Notes under the pieces: model-generated
Seen by the model: only the letters and a program-made list of their open reading frames with translations
Told to the model about the DNA's origin: nothing
Databases searched by the model: none
Shown here: piece after piece, positions 34,783 to 42,989 of the stretch
Layout of the letters: each line of letters opens with the position of its first letter
Numbering within the stretch: the stretch's first letter is position 1
Made by a program: the position numbers and the translations under genes
Source of the DNA: Pseudosulfitobacter pseudonitzschiae
Lineage (GTDB): Bacteria; Pseudomonadota; Alphaproteobacteria; Rhodobacterales; Rhodobacteraceae
Reading direction: 5' to 3'
Length of the DNA: 64,000 nucleotides
NCBI RefSeq assembly: GCF_002222635.1
Contig: NZ_CP022421.1
Coordinates: forward strand, 35,246 to 99,245

Positions 34783-36098
34783 CACTTAGAAAGACGAACC
34801 CGCCACGGATCGTCATCGTCGGTGCAGGGGCTGCGGGACTAAACCTGGCCACCAGGCTAAGCCGATCGCTCGGCAGGAAAAAGGCCGCCGAAATCACGCT
34901 TGTCGACGAAAACCTGACCCACATGTGGAAACCCTCGCTGCATGAATATTCTGTCGGAACAAAGGGAAGCGACGAGGAAATCAGCCTGCTCGAGCATTCG
35001 CACCGAAATCGCTACAATTTCCGCCTTGGGCGGTTCGCGGGCATCGACCGGGACCGGTGCATGGTGCAGCTTGATCCTGTCAACGATCTGCACAACCGAC
35101 CTCTCGCGCCGCTCCGATCCCTGCCCTACGATATCTTGGTGCTGGCCATCGGCAGCCGCTCGAACGACTTCGGGACACCAGGGATCAAAGAACATTGCCT
35201 GATGCTCGACACGCCAACTCAGGCGAAACGGCTACAATCTGAGCTACTCAACCTGTTCCTGCGGCTCGAAACAGGTGCCTTGGGCAAAGACCACAGTAAG
35301 ATCAATATCAATATCGTCGGCGGCGGGGCAACCGGTGTGGAGCTGGCCGCGGAGCTGCGCGAAGCAACCGAGCAGCTTGCGCATAACGGTATAGACCGCC
35401 TGAGAGATCCCGGAATTGTTCACATTCGCATCATCGAAGCGGCCCCAAGAGTTCTTGCTGCCCTTCCGGAAAAGGTTTCGAAGAAAGTCACACGACATCT
35501 TGGTGAACTTTCGGTGACCGTTTCGGTCAATGCGCGCGTCCAGCATGTGACCTCGCAAGAAGTTCACCTAGCTGACGGAACGATTCTTCCAACAACCCTG
35601 ACAATCTGGGCAGCCGGCATCAGAGCACCCGAGGTCGTCGGCACGCTTTCGACGCTTGAAACTGGTAGCCTTGGCCGGCTGAAGGTACGCCCTACCCTGC
35701 AATCGACACATGACGAAAAGATTTATGTGATTGGCGATTGTGCCGAATGCGTCTGGCCCGAGAAGGACGGATTTCTGCCCCCCCGTGCACAGGTCGCAAC
35801 CCAGCAAGCCGAGTTTCTTGAGGCGCAACTCACCGCGCATCTTGCCGGTAAGCCCCTGCGGAATTTCCACTATATTGATCGCGGCTCATTGGTGGCGATC
35901 AGTCAGGAAGGGGCGGTTGCGGCTCTCATGGGAAAGGCAATCGGAACCGTTACCTTCGAAGGCTGGCTCGCACGGCGCGCCTATAAATACCTGCACTTTC
36001 AGCACTTGAGTTCTGTGCAGGGCTGGTTTCGCGCGGTCGTTCTGACTGCCTTGGGCAAGGCGATGAGACGCGTCAGACCTCGGCTCAAATTGCACTGA
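34779..36098 (+). CDS. ndh: Type II NADH dehydrogenase-like FAD oxidoreductase
   Basis: A 439-aa NAD(P)H/FAD oxidoreductase of the NDH-2 family: FAD-binding IVIVGAGAAGLNLATRL, NADH-binding INIVGGGATGVELAAELREA, second FAD site IYVIGDCAECVWP and quinone-side AQVATQQAEFLEAQL. It has a basic amphipathic C-terminal segment (YKYLHFQHLSSVQGW) that could sit on the membrane. Its ATG overlaps the dehydrogenase stop (ATGA). It likely reoxidises NADH made by GabD and the glutamate-type dehydrogenase without pumping protons. Confidence 0.85.
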   Translation: MTLRKTNPPRIVIVGAGAAGLNLATRLSRSLGRKKAAEITLVDENLTHMWKPSLHEYSVGTKGSDEEISLLEHSHRNRYNFRLGRFAGIDRDRCMVQLDPVNDLHNRPLAPLRSLPYDILVLAIGSRSNDFGTPGIKEHCLMLDTPTQAKRLQSELLNLFLRLETGALGKDHSKININIVGGGATGVELAAELREATEQLAHNGIDRLRDPGIVHIRIIEAAPRVLAALPEKVSKKVTRHLGELSVTVSVNARVQHVTSQEVHLADGTILPTTLTIWAAGIRAPEVVGTLSTLETGSLGRLKVRPTLQSTHDEKIYVIGDCAECVWPEKDGFLPPRAQVATQQAEFLEAQLTAHLAGKPLRNFHYIDRGSLVAISQEGAVAALMGKAIGTVTFEGWLARRAYKYLHFQHLSSVQGWFRAVVLTALGKAMRRVRPRLKLH

Positions 36099-36249
36099 CC
36101 AGTGCACTTCATCATAGCACATATCGGAATAAGGGTGCTTACAAGCGAAATAAATTTTTGGCTTCAAGGGTGTCACAACTGCTTTTCTTACCAACCCCAA
36201 ATTTCCCCGTAGAATTCGTCCTCTACAACCTCCCTGTGGACGACCAACT

Positions 36250-36281
36250 GGCGGCACCGGTATTGCCGGTGCCGCCCTTTT
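36250..36281 (+). terminator. Rho-independent terminator
   Basis: A perfect 11-bp stem (GGCGGCACCGG / CCGGTGCCGCC) with a 5-nt loop, followed by CTTTT. It probably ends the etf-to-ndh operon, 150 bp after the ndh stop. The 36099-36249 stretch before it shows no gene. Confidence 0.7.
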
Positions 36282-36413
36282 CCGAAAGAACGATTGAACG
36301 GCCCATAATGTTAGCGAGACTGATCATCCCGTGACCTGCGCATCGGCAGTCATCCCATTCCGGCAATCTCGCGCCGTTCCTAGAATTCTTCTCTTCACCT
36401 CCGAATGTAACAT

Positions 36414-36430
36414 ATATCGCGTGGCGATAT
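36414..36430. promoter_or_regulatory. Operator-like dyad before XRE gene
   Basis: A perfect inverted repeat ATATCGC-GTG-GCGATAT centred 36 bp upstream of the XRE ATG, consistent with an autoregulatory operator. The half-site TATCGCG recurs at 37547 in front of the T4SS genes. Confidence 0.5.
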
Positions 36431-36457
36431 TTCGCGCAGCGTGCCCGTTTCGCGGGC

Positions 36458-36667
36458 ATGAACTTGCGGGACCGTGTAGCACTGAACATCCAGGACTTGA
36501 GACGCGCCCGCGGCCTCAGCCAGGAGGAGCTTGCTCATCGGGCCGACGTGAGCCGCGGCCATATGGGCAAGGTCGAGAACGCCAAGTTCGCAGCCTCCCT
36601 CGACCTTCTCGAACGCATCGCCAAAGCGTTGAACGTCGACCCCGAAGAGCTCTTCGCGAAACGCTAG
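36458..36667 (+). CDS. Small XRE-family regulator
   Basis: A 69-aa single-domain HTH protein: LRRARGLSQEELAHRADVSR, then GHMGKVENAKFAASLDLLERIAKALNV is the five-helix XRE fold. It is the first gene rightward of cargo II, preceded by a palindromic operator at 36414-36430 and followed by the T4SS region. It probably controls transfer genes, since related motifs occur upstream of them; the link is inferred. Confidence 0.8.
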   Translation: MNLRDRVALNIQDLRRARGLSQEELAHRADVSRGHMGKVENAKFAASLDLLERIAKALNVDPEELFAKR

Positions 36668-36745
36668 TGCGTTTCCTGAGGCTTTGATCCCGTCCCCCCT
36701 ACGCGAGAGGCATAACGGCAAGAACAGTACGAGTGGCGCGGATAC

Positions 36746-36946
36746 ATGGCGAAAAGAAAGACAGGCTGGCCTTTCCAGGAAGGGTTTCTGAACGATGGTG
36801 CGCAGGAGATTCACCTGTTCACTGATTACCGTTGGAATGATGGCTCGGTGAGCCGCCGTTGGCATGTCGATCCGGAACGCTTTGATGCCAGCCTTGCCGA
36901 GCTTCGCCCGGTTTCCCTGAACACATCGGACCGTTCGGATCAGTAA
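36746..36946 (+). CDS. Hypothetical protein, 66 aa
   Basis: A short protein starting MAKRKTGWPFQEGFLNDGAQ with aromatic and charged residues, no signal peptide and no family I recognise. Its 3' end overlaps the convergent gene at 36940 by 7 bp. It follows the XRE gene by 78 bp and may be co-transcribed with it. Confidence 0.5.
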   Translation: MAKRKTGWPFQEGFLNDGAQEIHLFTDYRWNDGSVSRRWHVDPERFDASLAELRPVSLNTSDRSDQ

Positions 36947-37518
36947 GAGAACCACTCCGAGTGGCCCATGTTGCCCTCGTAGTCGCCGAATTCGACCATG
37001 ATGCTCCGAGAGTAGAAGTGCCAAAGGCCACCGCCGGTTGGGTAGGCAATCTCCTGCCCGCTTTCCGAGATGAATGTCGCGGGCCAAGGCGTGTGGGAGC
37101 CGTAGACCCGCTGGATGTAGCGACAGGTCCGGTTCTCGCGATCGCAGGAGCGGATCGACCAGTCCCACTGACGCGGCTCGTCACGCGGCTCGTAGGAGCG
37201 CCCGGTGAACCAGATCACATGGGTTCGGTTCAGCCATTCATACTCCGGCAGGTTGGTGTCGAGTTCGCCCTCCCCGCCGGGACCGCCCAGCTCGACCGGC
37301 ACATGGGCAAAGGTGCAGACTCCGAAGGGCGGCAGGCTCGGCCAGGGTGTGATCCGACGAATCATCGTGCGATAGGCCCGCGCACAGACCGTGCTTGGCG
37401 GGAAACCGCCCGCCATGCAAAGCATGATGGCGCAGTCGATGTCATACGCCTGCGCCTTCTCAGGGGCTCCGAGCGCCGCCATCACCCCCAAAGCTGCCGC
37501 CATCGCCTGTCGTCTCAT
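36940..37518 (-). CDS. Secreted Cys-containing protein of the transfer region
   Basis: A 192-aa protein with an N-terminal signal (MRRQAMAAALGVMAALGAPE, cleavage near KAQA). The mature part holds several Cys (DIDCAIMLCMAGGFPPSTVC, FGVCTF, RSCDRENRTC), suggesting disulphides in the periplasm. Start at the ATG 37518, which has a GGGAG ribosome site; an upstream TTG at 37533 is less likely. It is transcribed away from the T4SS genes across a motif-rich 132-bp gap. I recall similar Cys-containing secreted proteins next to alphaproteobacterial conjugation loci, function unknown. Confidence 0.65.
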   Translation of the reverse strand: MRRQAMAAALGVMAALGAPEKAQAYDIDCAIMLCMAGGFPPSTVCARAYRTMIRRITPWPSLPPFGVCTFAHVPVELGGPGGEGELDTNLPEYEWLNRTHVIWFTGRSYEPRDEPRQWDWSIRSCDRENRTCRYIQRVYGSHTPWPATFISESGQEIAYPTGGGLWHFYSRSIMVEFGDYEGNMGHSEWFSY

Positions 37519-37546
37519 GTCACGCTCCCGCAAAAGTTGCGGCGAC

Positions 37547-37585
37547 TATCGCGCAATATGTATTTATCTGCAATATGTCGTATTG
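37547..37585. promoter_or_regulatory. Repeat-rich divergent control region of the T4SS locus
   Basis: Contains TATCGCG (37547), two direct copies of GCAATATG (37553, 37570) and a perfect dyad CAATA-TGTCG-TATTG (37571-37585). It lies between the divergent genes starting at 37518 and 37651. The CAATAT motif recurs before the relaxosome operon (60091-60113). Confidence 0.45.
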
Positions 37586-37650
37586 ACTCCATATGACTTT
37601 ATGGCCTTAGTGTCGTGAAGTAGAAGGGCTCTCATGGGGAGAGTCCGAAC

Positions 37651-37965
37651 ATGCCGATAGCGCGCAACCAGATCCTGATCACCATCGATGGTGTCAAAGA
37701 CCTGTCCGAACAGGGCATAGCGTTCCGCTGCCGGTATGAACTCGTGGGGTTCACGGACGATGGCAAGCCGCGCTACCAGTGCATCTACCTGCGCGAGGGC
37801 GAGCCGGAAGCCATTCTGGTCTCGACCAGGATCACCCCGCACGGGCCAGAGCCGCGGTATTTCAACATATGGCCGGGGCTCTTCAAACATCATCTCGAGT
37901 TCGGTGACGGGCGCGATCTGCGCTTTGGTCCTGACTACAGCATCACCCTCGAGGAGCGCGGCTGA
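37651..37965 (+). CDS. Hypothetical protein at head of T4SS operon, 104 aa
   Basis: A soluble protein starting [20 protein letters not shown], rich in aromatic residues ([20 protein letters not shown]). No family recognised and no signal peptide. It is the first plus-strand gene after the divergent control region, and the lytic transglycosylase frame follows directly, so it probably belongs to the transfer operon. A regulatory or cytoplasmic accessory role is possible; nothing in the sequence decides it. Confidence 0.55.
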   Translation: MPIARNQILITIDGVKDLSEQGIAFRCRYELVGFTDDGKPRYQCIYLREGEPEAILVSTRITPHGPEPRYFNIWPGLFKHHLEFGDGRDLRFGPDYSITLEERG

Positions 37966-38083
37966 CGTCATCGCCTTCGGTCGCGACGGCACAGCCCGGA
38001 CTTCTGGCTGGACGTTTCACGGGGAAAGACCTGCTTGGGCTGGTCTGGATGCTTCCGCTGAGGCAGAGGTTGTTCTGGCATCG

Positions 38084-38602
38084 TTGGATGCTGCGCTACC
38101 GTCCGATCACGACGACATCCTCTCCCTGATCCAGACAACTGCCGTCCGCCACCAGAGGAACCGTGCCCTGCGCCAAGTTGGTCTGGTTGCCGACGACTGG
38201 CAGGTCCTGTTCCGCGCCCTGGTCGAGGCCGAAAGCAGCTACAATCCGACTGCCGTCAGCCCCAAGGGCGCTTACGGCCTGGGCCAGTTGATGCCGAACA
38301 CCGCCCGCGCCCTCGGCGTCGATCCGCGCGATCCGTCCCAGAACCTCGATGGCGCCGCACGCTATCTGCTCGCACAGCTCGCCACGTTCAAAGACATCGA
38401 CCTGGCGCTCGCGGCCTACAACGCAGGGCCGCACCGCGTGGTCGAGTATTCCGGTATCCCACCCTTCGCCGAGACCCGCGACTACATCGCGCGCATCCAC
38501 CGGATCCGGTCCCGACTCGCGGGTACATCTGTTTCCGCGCCGGACATCCGTGTCGCGACCCGCGTGCCTGCTCGCGCACCGGTCCTTATCGAACTTCAGT
38601 AA
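38084..38602 (+). CDS. Lytic transglycosylase (VirB1-like), start uncertain
   Basis: The C-terminal about 140 residues form an SLT domain: [20 protein letters not shown] (catalytic Glu), [16 protein letters not shown] and [20 protein letters not shown]. It would open peptidoglycan for the secretion channel. The frame is open further upstream to 37736 across the previous gene but offers no good ATG; TTG at 38084 is one candidate giving 172 aa. No signal peptide is visible from that start, so either a remote start, a frameshift or a non-classical route must be considered. Confidence 0.65.
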   Translation: MDAALPSDHDDILSLIQTTAVRHQRNRALRQVGLVADDWQVLFRALVEAESSYNPTAVSPKGAYGLGQLMPNTARALGVDPRDPSQNLDGAARYLLAQLATFKDIDLALAAYNAGPHRVVEYSGIPPFAETRDYIARIHRIRSRLAGTSVSAPDIRVATRVPARAPVLIELQ

Positions 38603-38618
38603 AACAAGGGAACTTCGC

Positions 38619-38900
38619 ATGCTTCGACATCGCCTCAGCCGCCTCTTGCCTGCCACCACAACCCTGGCGGCTTTCGCAACGCCTGCCCTCGCGCAAGACT
38701 TGTCACCGATCCAGACCATGCTGGAAACCGTCGAGGCCGCGCTGACCGGTCCGATCGGAATCGCGGTTGCCACGCTCGCCGTCATTGGCACCGGCTTCAT
38801 GTGCATGATGGGGCGGCTGAACTGGGGCTGGTTCGCCTCGGTCATCATCGGGATCGTGCTGATCTTCTCGGCCGGCACCATCGTCGACGGCTTCTCCTGA
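38619..38900 (+). CDS. virB2: VirB2/TrbC-family pilin
   Basis: A 93-aa prepilin: a long signal peptide ending at ALAQ, then two hydrophobic helices (IGIAVATLAVIGTGFMCMMG and WFASVIIGIVLIFSAGTIV) separated by a short RLNWGW loop, the VirB2/TrbC layout. It forms the conjugative pilus subunit. It starts 16 bp after the transglycosylase stop. The following gap to virB3 holds a long-range inverted repeat (38921-38929 with 39015-39023). Confidence 0.85.
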   Translation: MLRHRLSRLLPATTTLAAFATPALAQDLSPIQTMLETVEAALTGPIGIAVATLAVIGTGFMCMMGRLNWGWFASVIIGIVLIFSAGTIVDGFS

Positions 38901-39030
38901 GAAGAGGCCCGATTGATGACTTCCCTGCAATCTTGCATCCTACGGTCGCCTCGAACGCGTTGTGCTTCGCAAACGCTGCCTCGAGCCGACCTGCGGATTC
39001 AATTTCATTGCTAAGCAGGGAAGCATCGAA

Positions 39031-39309
39031 GTGGCAGAACGATCCCCCCTGTTTCTGGGCCTCGCCCGTCCGCCCAAGTATCTGGGCTTGCCCGTCGGAT
39101 ACCTCGTGGTTCTGGCGACCGGGGTCGTTCTGCCGTTCATCTGGACCAAGTCGATGGTCTTCTTCCTGATCGGCCTTGTCGCCTATCCGATCCTCTGGTT
39201 CGTCGCTGACCGCGAGCCGCATTTCTTCGAAGTGCTGCGCGTCTCCTATGGATCGGTGCGCCCGACGAAGAACCGCGCCCTGCATGGAGGCGACAGCTTT
39301 GGCGCTTGA
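39031..39309 (+). CDS. virB3: VirB3-family inner-membrane protein
   Basis: A 92-aa protein from a GTG start at 39031 with an AGGGAA ribosome site: VAERSPLFLGLARPPKYLGL, then a hydrophobic hairpin (VGYLVVLATGVVLPFIW, VFFLIGLVAYPILWFVAD) and a C-terminal FFEVLRVSYG. Length and layout are those of VirB3. An upstream GTG at 38962 would add 23 residues with no family match. It overlaps virB4 by 26 bp. Confidence 0.82.
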   Translation: MAERSPLFLGLARPPKYLGLPVGYLVVLATGVVLPFIWTKSMVFFLIGLVAYPILWFVADREPHFFEVLRVSYGSVRPTKNRALHGGDSFGA

Positions 39310-41677
39310 TGCGGGCACACTTTCCACTCCCGGAGCGGCACTCCTTCAGGCTGGCGGTGGGGCGTTCGCGCGGGAAAGCTATCTCGCGGAGCACCTGCCG
39401 TATTTCGCGCTTGCCGATGACGATGTGATGGTGCTGCGCGAGGGCGATTTCCTGGCGACCCTGCGCCTTGATGGTCTGAACCCGATGACCAGTGAGGACG
39501 CCCGGCTCGACGCGCTCAAACGCGCGGTCGCGGCCATCGTCGCCCAGACCGGCAATGCCTTCGGCTTCTACATCCACCGGATCTCGGTCCCGCAGGATCT
39601 AGGAATGCGCGCGATCGAGGGGGACAGCTTCGCCGCCGCGATCGATGCGCGCTGGCAGGCACATGTCAAAGACCTCCGCCCCGCCAAGCGCCAACTCTAT
39701 CTCAGCGTCATCCGGCGCCCCGACATCTCAGCCCGCATCCCGTTCCTGCGCGCACTCGCCCGCAAGACCTGGGTCAAGGACCGGGCGACACGGGTGCAAG
39801 AGCTGAACGAGGTCATGGGCTTCTTTGAAGTAGCGCTTGCCTCGGCCAACCCTGTGCGGCTGACCCGCAAGGGCGGAGAATGGCTGGGCTACCTCAACAC
39901 GCTGAACGCGGGCAGCTTTTCCCCCATCGCCTTCGGGCAAAGCGCCCTACCCCTTTCACACACTCTGAGCAATTGCCGAGCGACCTTTGATGGCGACGTC
40001 GTCACCCTGACCGACGCTGTAACCGGCCAGGTCAAATACGGCGCGATTTTCTCGATGAAGACCTACCCGGCATTGACCGATGTGACGCTCCTCGACGCGC
40101 TCGACCTGCCCCTCGACATCGTGCTCACGAACTCCTTCAGCCCGATCCCGAACAATATCATGGCCGAACGCATCCAGCGCATCATCCGCCAGATGCATGC
40201 CTCCGACGATGCCGCCGTCTCTCTGCGCGAACAACTGGGCCAAGCCGCCGACGACCAGGAGGCAGGTCGCATCGCCTTTGGCGATCATCATCTCTCCATC
40301 GCCGTGTACGCCCCGGACCGCGACATGCTCGAACGCGCCGCCGCCCAGATCAAGCGCGTCGGTCAGGAAATCATGTCGGTGATCGTGCGCGAAAACATGG
40401 CGCTGAAAGCCACCTACTTCGCACAATCCCCCGGCAATTTCGGCTACCGGGCGCGCAAGACGCCGATCTCCTCGATCAATTTCGCCGACTTCGCGGCCCT
40501 CCATGGCAGCGTCGAGGGGCGCGGACCTGGCCAATCACCCTGGGGCCAGACCATCTCAGTCCTGCCCACGGTCGGCACCTCGGGCTATCGCTTCAATTTC
40601 CACGAGGCGGGAAGTCGCGTAAAGGAACCCACCGTCGGTCACACCCTCGTTCTGGGGCGCACCGGCACCGGCAAGACGCTCACCACTGCGTTTCTCGCAG
40701 CCCAAGCGCAACGGGTCGGCGCGCGGCTCTTCTTTTTCGACAAGGATCGCGGCCTTGAGATGGCCGTGCGCGCCCTCGGCGGGCGCTACAACGAAATCCG
40801 TGCCGGGGTGCCGTCCGGCTTGAACCCTCTCGATACCGAAATAGACGAACGTGGCCGCGCCTGGCTTTCGGACTGGCTTTCGACCCTTCTTTCCCGGGCC
40901 GGAACCCTCACCGGCGAGCAATCCCGCCATATCCAGAGCGCGGTTGCGCAAAATGCCCATGCCGAGGGTTCACTCCGGCGCTTTGCGAGTTTCGAGACGC
41001 TGTTCCAGTCGCTCGATGACGATGGCGAGTTGCAGTCCCGCGTTGCCGAATGGGCCCCGGGCGGCCGCTATGGCTGGGTCTTCGACGAGCCGGAACAGGG
41101 TGCCGGGCTTGAACTGGCTTCCGACATCATCGGTTTCGACATGACCGAGATTCTCGACATGACCACCGAGCGGATGGCGGTGCTCTCCTACATCTTCCGC
41201 CAGATCGAACGTGTGGTCGAGGACCGCCGCCCCACGATCATCGTGCTCGATGAAGCCTGGAAGCTTCTCGACGATCCCTATTTCGGGGCGCGGCTGGAAA
41301 ACTGGCTGGTGACGCTGCGCAAAATGAACTGCGTCGTGATCATGATGACGCAGTATCCGAGCCAGCTGCGAGACAGCCGCGTCGGCAAGACCATCGTCGA
41401 GACGGTGCCGACCCAGATCCTCTTCCCGAACGACCGCGCCACCATCTCGGATTACGACTTCCTGCGCGTGAACGCCAAGGAGGCAGCACTCCTCGTTCAG
41501 CCCACCATCGGCCAGCGCATCGCGCTGGTGCGCTCGGCGGGCGACAGCGTCTTCGTCGATGCTGACCTTTCCGCCTTGGGCACCCTCCTTCCCATCCTTG
41601 GCGGCGGCGCCACCGGCGAGGCCCGCGTGCCCGCCGATTGGCGCGCCAATCCCGATTTCTGGAGACATGTCCTATGA
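39284..41677 (+). CDS. virB4: VirB4 ATPase of the type IV secretion system
   Basis: A 797-aa ATPase starting MEATALALDAGTLSTPG. An N-terminal CagE/TrbE-type domain precedes the motor domain with Walker A VLGRTGTGKTLTT (near residue 455), Walker B IIVLDEAWKLLDD (near 652) and the downstream MMTQYPSQL and IVETVPTQILFPN blocks. It powers pilus biogenesis and substrate transfer at the inner membrane. The stop overlaps the ATG of the lipoprotein gene (ATGA). Confidence 0.93.
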   Translation: MEATALALDAGTLSTPGAALLQAGGGAFARESYLAEHLPYFALADDDVMVLREGDFLATLRLDGLNPMTSEDARLDALKRAVAAIVAQTGNAFGFYIHRISVPQDLGMRAIEGDSFAAAIDARWQAHVKDLRPAKRQLYLSVIRRPDISARIPFLRALARKTWVKDRATRVQELNEVMGFFEVALASANPVRLTRKGGEWLGYLNTLNAGSFSPIAFGQSALPLSHTLSNCRATFDGDVVTLTDAVTGQVKYGAIFSMKTYPALTDVTLLDALDLPLDIVLTNSFSPIPNNIMAERIQRIIRQMHASDDAAVSLREQLGQAADDQEAGRIAFGDHHLSIAVYAPDRDMLERAAAQIKRVGQEIMSVIVRENMALKATYFAQSPGNFGYRARKTPISSINFADFAALHGSVEGRGPGQSPWGQTISVLPTVGTSGYRFNFHEAGSRVKEPTVGHTLVLGRTGTGKTLTTAFLAAQAQRVGARLFFFDKDRGLEMAVRALGGRYNEIRAGVPSGLNPLDTEIDERGRAWLSDWLSTLLSRAGTLTGEQSRHIQSAVAQNAHAEGSLRRFASFETLFQSLDDDGELQSRVAEWAPGGRYGWVFDEPEQGAGLELASDIIGFDMTEILDMTTERMAVLSYIFRQIERVVEDRRPTIIVLDEAWKLLDDPYFGARLENWLVTLRKMNCVVIMMTQYPSQLRDSRVGKTIVETVPTQILFPNDRATISDYDFLRVNAKEAALLVQPTIGQRIALVRSAGDSVFVDADLSALGTLLPILGGGATGEARVPADWRANPDFWRHVL

Positions 41678-41880
41678 GTTTGAAACCGCTCCTCGCGCTT
41701 TGCACCGCCGCAGGCCTGCTGTCGGCTTGCGAGACATACACCGAGAAAACCTCGCCCTGCTTCGGGCGCAATGGCGAGCCGCAGGTGACGCGGTCCGCGC
41801 TTTCCTTGTCAACCATGGGCGCACCGGTGCAGGCGGCCAAACCCGACTGCACCTTCGAGCCCCTGCCCCGTCCGGAATGA
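41674..41880 (+). CDS. VirB7-like small lipoprotein
   Basis: A 68-aa protein with a lipoprotein signal: MSLKPLLALCTAAGLLSACE, lipobox LLSAC with the Cys at residue 20. The mature peptide has two further Cys. Size, lipobox and its place inside the virB operon suggest the outer-membrane VirB7 role that anchors VirB9, though it is separated from virB9 by four genes. It overlaps both neighbours by ATGA junctions. Confidence 0.72.
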   Translation: MSLKPLLALCTAAGLLSACETYTEKTSPCFGRNGEPQVTRSALSLSTMGAPVQAAKPDCTFEPLPRPE

Positions 41881-42989
41881 GCCGCGCCGCGATCATATCC
41901 GCCGGGCTCTGCCTCAGCCTCAGCGCCCTGCCCGCGCTCGCCCAGGGCGTGCCGACGCAGGACAATTCCGCAATTGGCCGTGCCATCGCGCGGGTGGCGG
42001 CTTTGGCTGAAGACCTCGGCGTTCAGCAGGACAAGGATCGCACTGAGTCCTCGCTGGCCGATGTCCGAGCCGACCAGCTGCGCGTCCTCGAAGAGATGAC
42101 CGCCGCCATCACCGGTCCTGGCTTCGATATCCGCGCGCTCGAGGGCAATGCGGATTTCGGGGTGGCGGCGGTCTATCCCAATACCGACCCAAGCCCGATG
42201 GTGAGCCGCCTCTTCGGCGAGGGGCGCGAGACCGTCGAGATGATGATCGTCGAGGTGGCGGGCGAGTTCGCAGGCGCCCCCGGTGTGGCCCGCGCCGGTC
42301 TCTCGGCCACCCAGTGGCGCTGCCTCTTCCAGGCCCTAATCAAGCAGGAAAGTCGATTCAATGTCGCCGCTGAAAGCCCGGTCGGGGCCTTTGGTCTGAC
42401 CCAGCTCATGCCCGGTACTGCCTCCGATCTCGGCGTCGACCGATACAACGTAAAGGACAACCTGCGCGGCGGGGCGCGTTACATCACCACCCAGCTCAAT
42501 CGCTTCGGCAATATCCCCCATGCGCTTGCGGCCTATAACGCGGGGCCGGGCCGGGTTATCGAATATGGTGGCGTGCCGCCCTTTGCCGAGACGCAAGGCT
42601 ACGTGCGCAACATCTCGAAATTCTACAACGAATACCTGGCTGTCGTGGGCGGTGCCGACGCGCTCGGGACGCTCTCGCCCTCGGATTTTGCTCTGGCCGA
42701 ATATGCCAGCATCTCCGAAGCAGGCGTCTATTACGCCGCCGACAGCTCCGCCAGCACCGAGCAGGTGATCAGCCGCCTGCGCGCCATCATCCTGCAGATC
42801 GATGCCCAACCCAATGCCAAGGCGGCCTGGGAGCTCAACACCTACGCCAAGGCCGAGATCGGCCGCATCCTCAACCTCCGCGTCCGGCTGATGGCCGCCA
42901 ACCAGCAGCGCGAGGCGGCCTATGCGCAACACCTCGTCGCCGACCGGCTGGCCGAGCGCGACTTCATGCAGATGGGAGTTCCTGAATGA
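41877..42989 (+). CDS. Lytic transglycosylase embedded in a VirB5-like scaffold
   Basis: A 370-aa exported protein (signal AIISAGLCLSLSALPALAQ). The middle (about 140-255) is an SLT domain: FQALIKQESRFNVAAESPVG, AFGLTQLMPGTASDLGV and [19 protein letters not shown]. The flanks resemble the next gene's VirB5-like protein: AQGVPTQDNSAIGRAIARVA at the N-terminus and AWELNTYAKAEIGRILNLRV, then RLMAANQQ at the C-terminus, against AQGVPTFDGSQLGQLVAQLE and AVDLNTRVTAELGIILTQIW. It therefore looks like a duplicated VirB5 gene that acquired a VirB1-type domain. It overlaps both neighbours by 4 bp. Confidence 0.82.
   Translation: MSRAAIISAGLCLSLSALPALAQGVPTQDNSAIGRAIARVAALAEDLGVQQDKDRTESSLADVRADQLRVLEEMTAAITGPGFDIRALEGNADFGVAAVYPNTDPSPMVSRLFGEGRETVEMMIVEVAGEFAGAPGVARAGLSATQWRCLFQALIKQESRFNVAAESPVGAFGLTQLMPGTASDLGVDRYNVKDNLRGGARYITTQLNRFGNIPHALAAYNAGPGRVIEYGGVPPFAETQGYVRNISKFYNEYLAVVGGADALGTLSPSDFALAEYASISEAGVYYAADSSASTEQVISRLRAIILQIDAQPNAKAAWELNTYAKAEIGRILNLRVRLMAANQQREAAYAQHLVADRLAERDFMQMGVPE

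Noticed and set aside
37547..37585. CRISPR-like or iteron-type origin from the CAATATG repeats
   Set aside because: There are only two short copies with no regular spacer series and no replication gene nearby; an operator reading is simpler.
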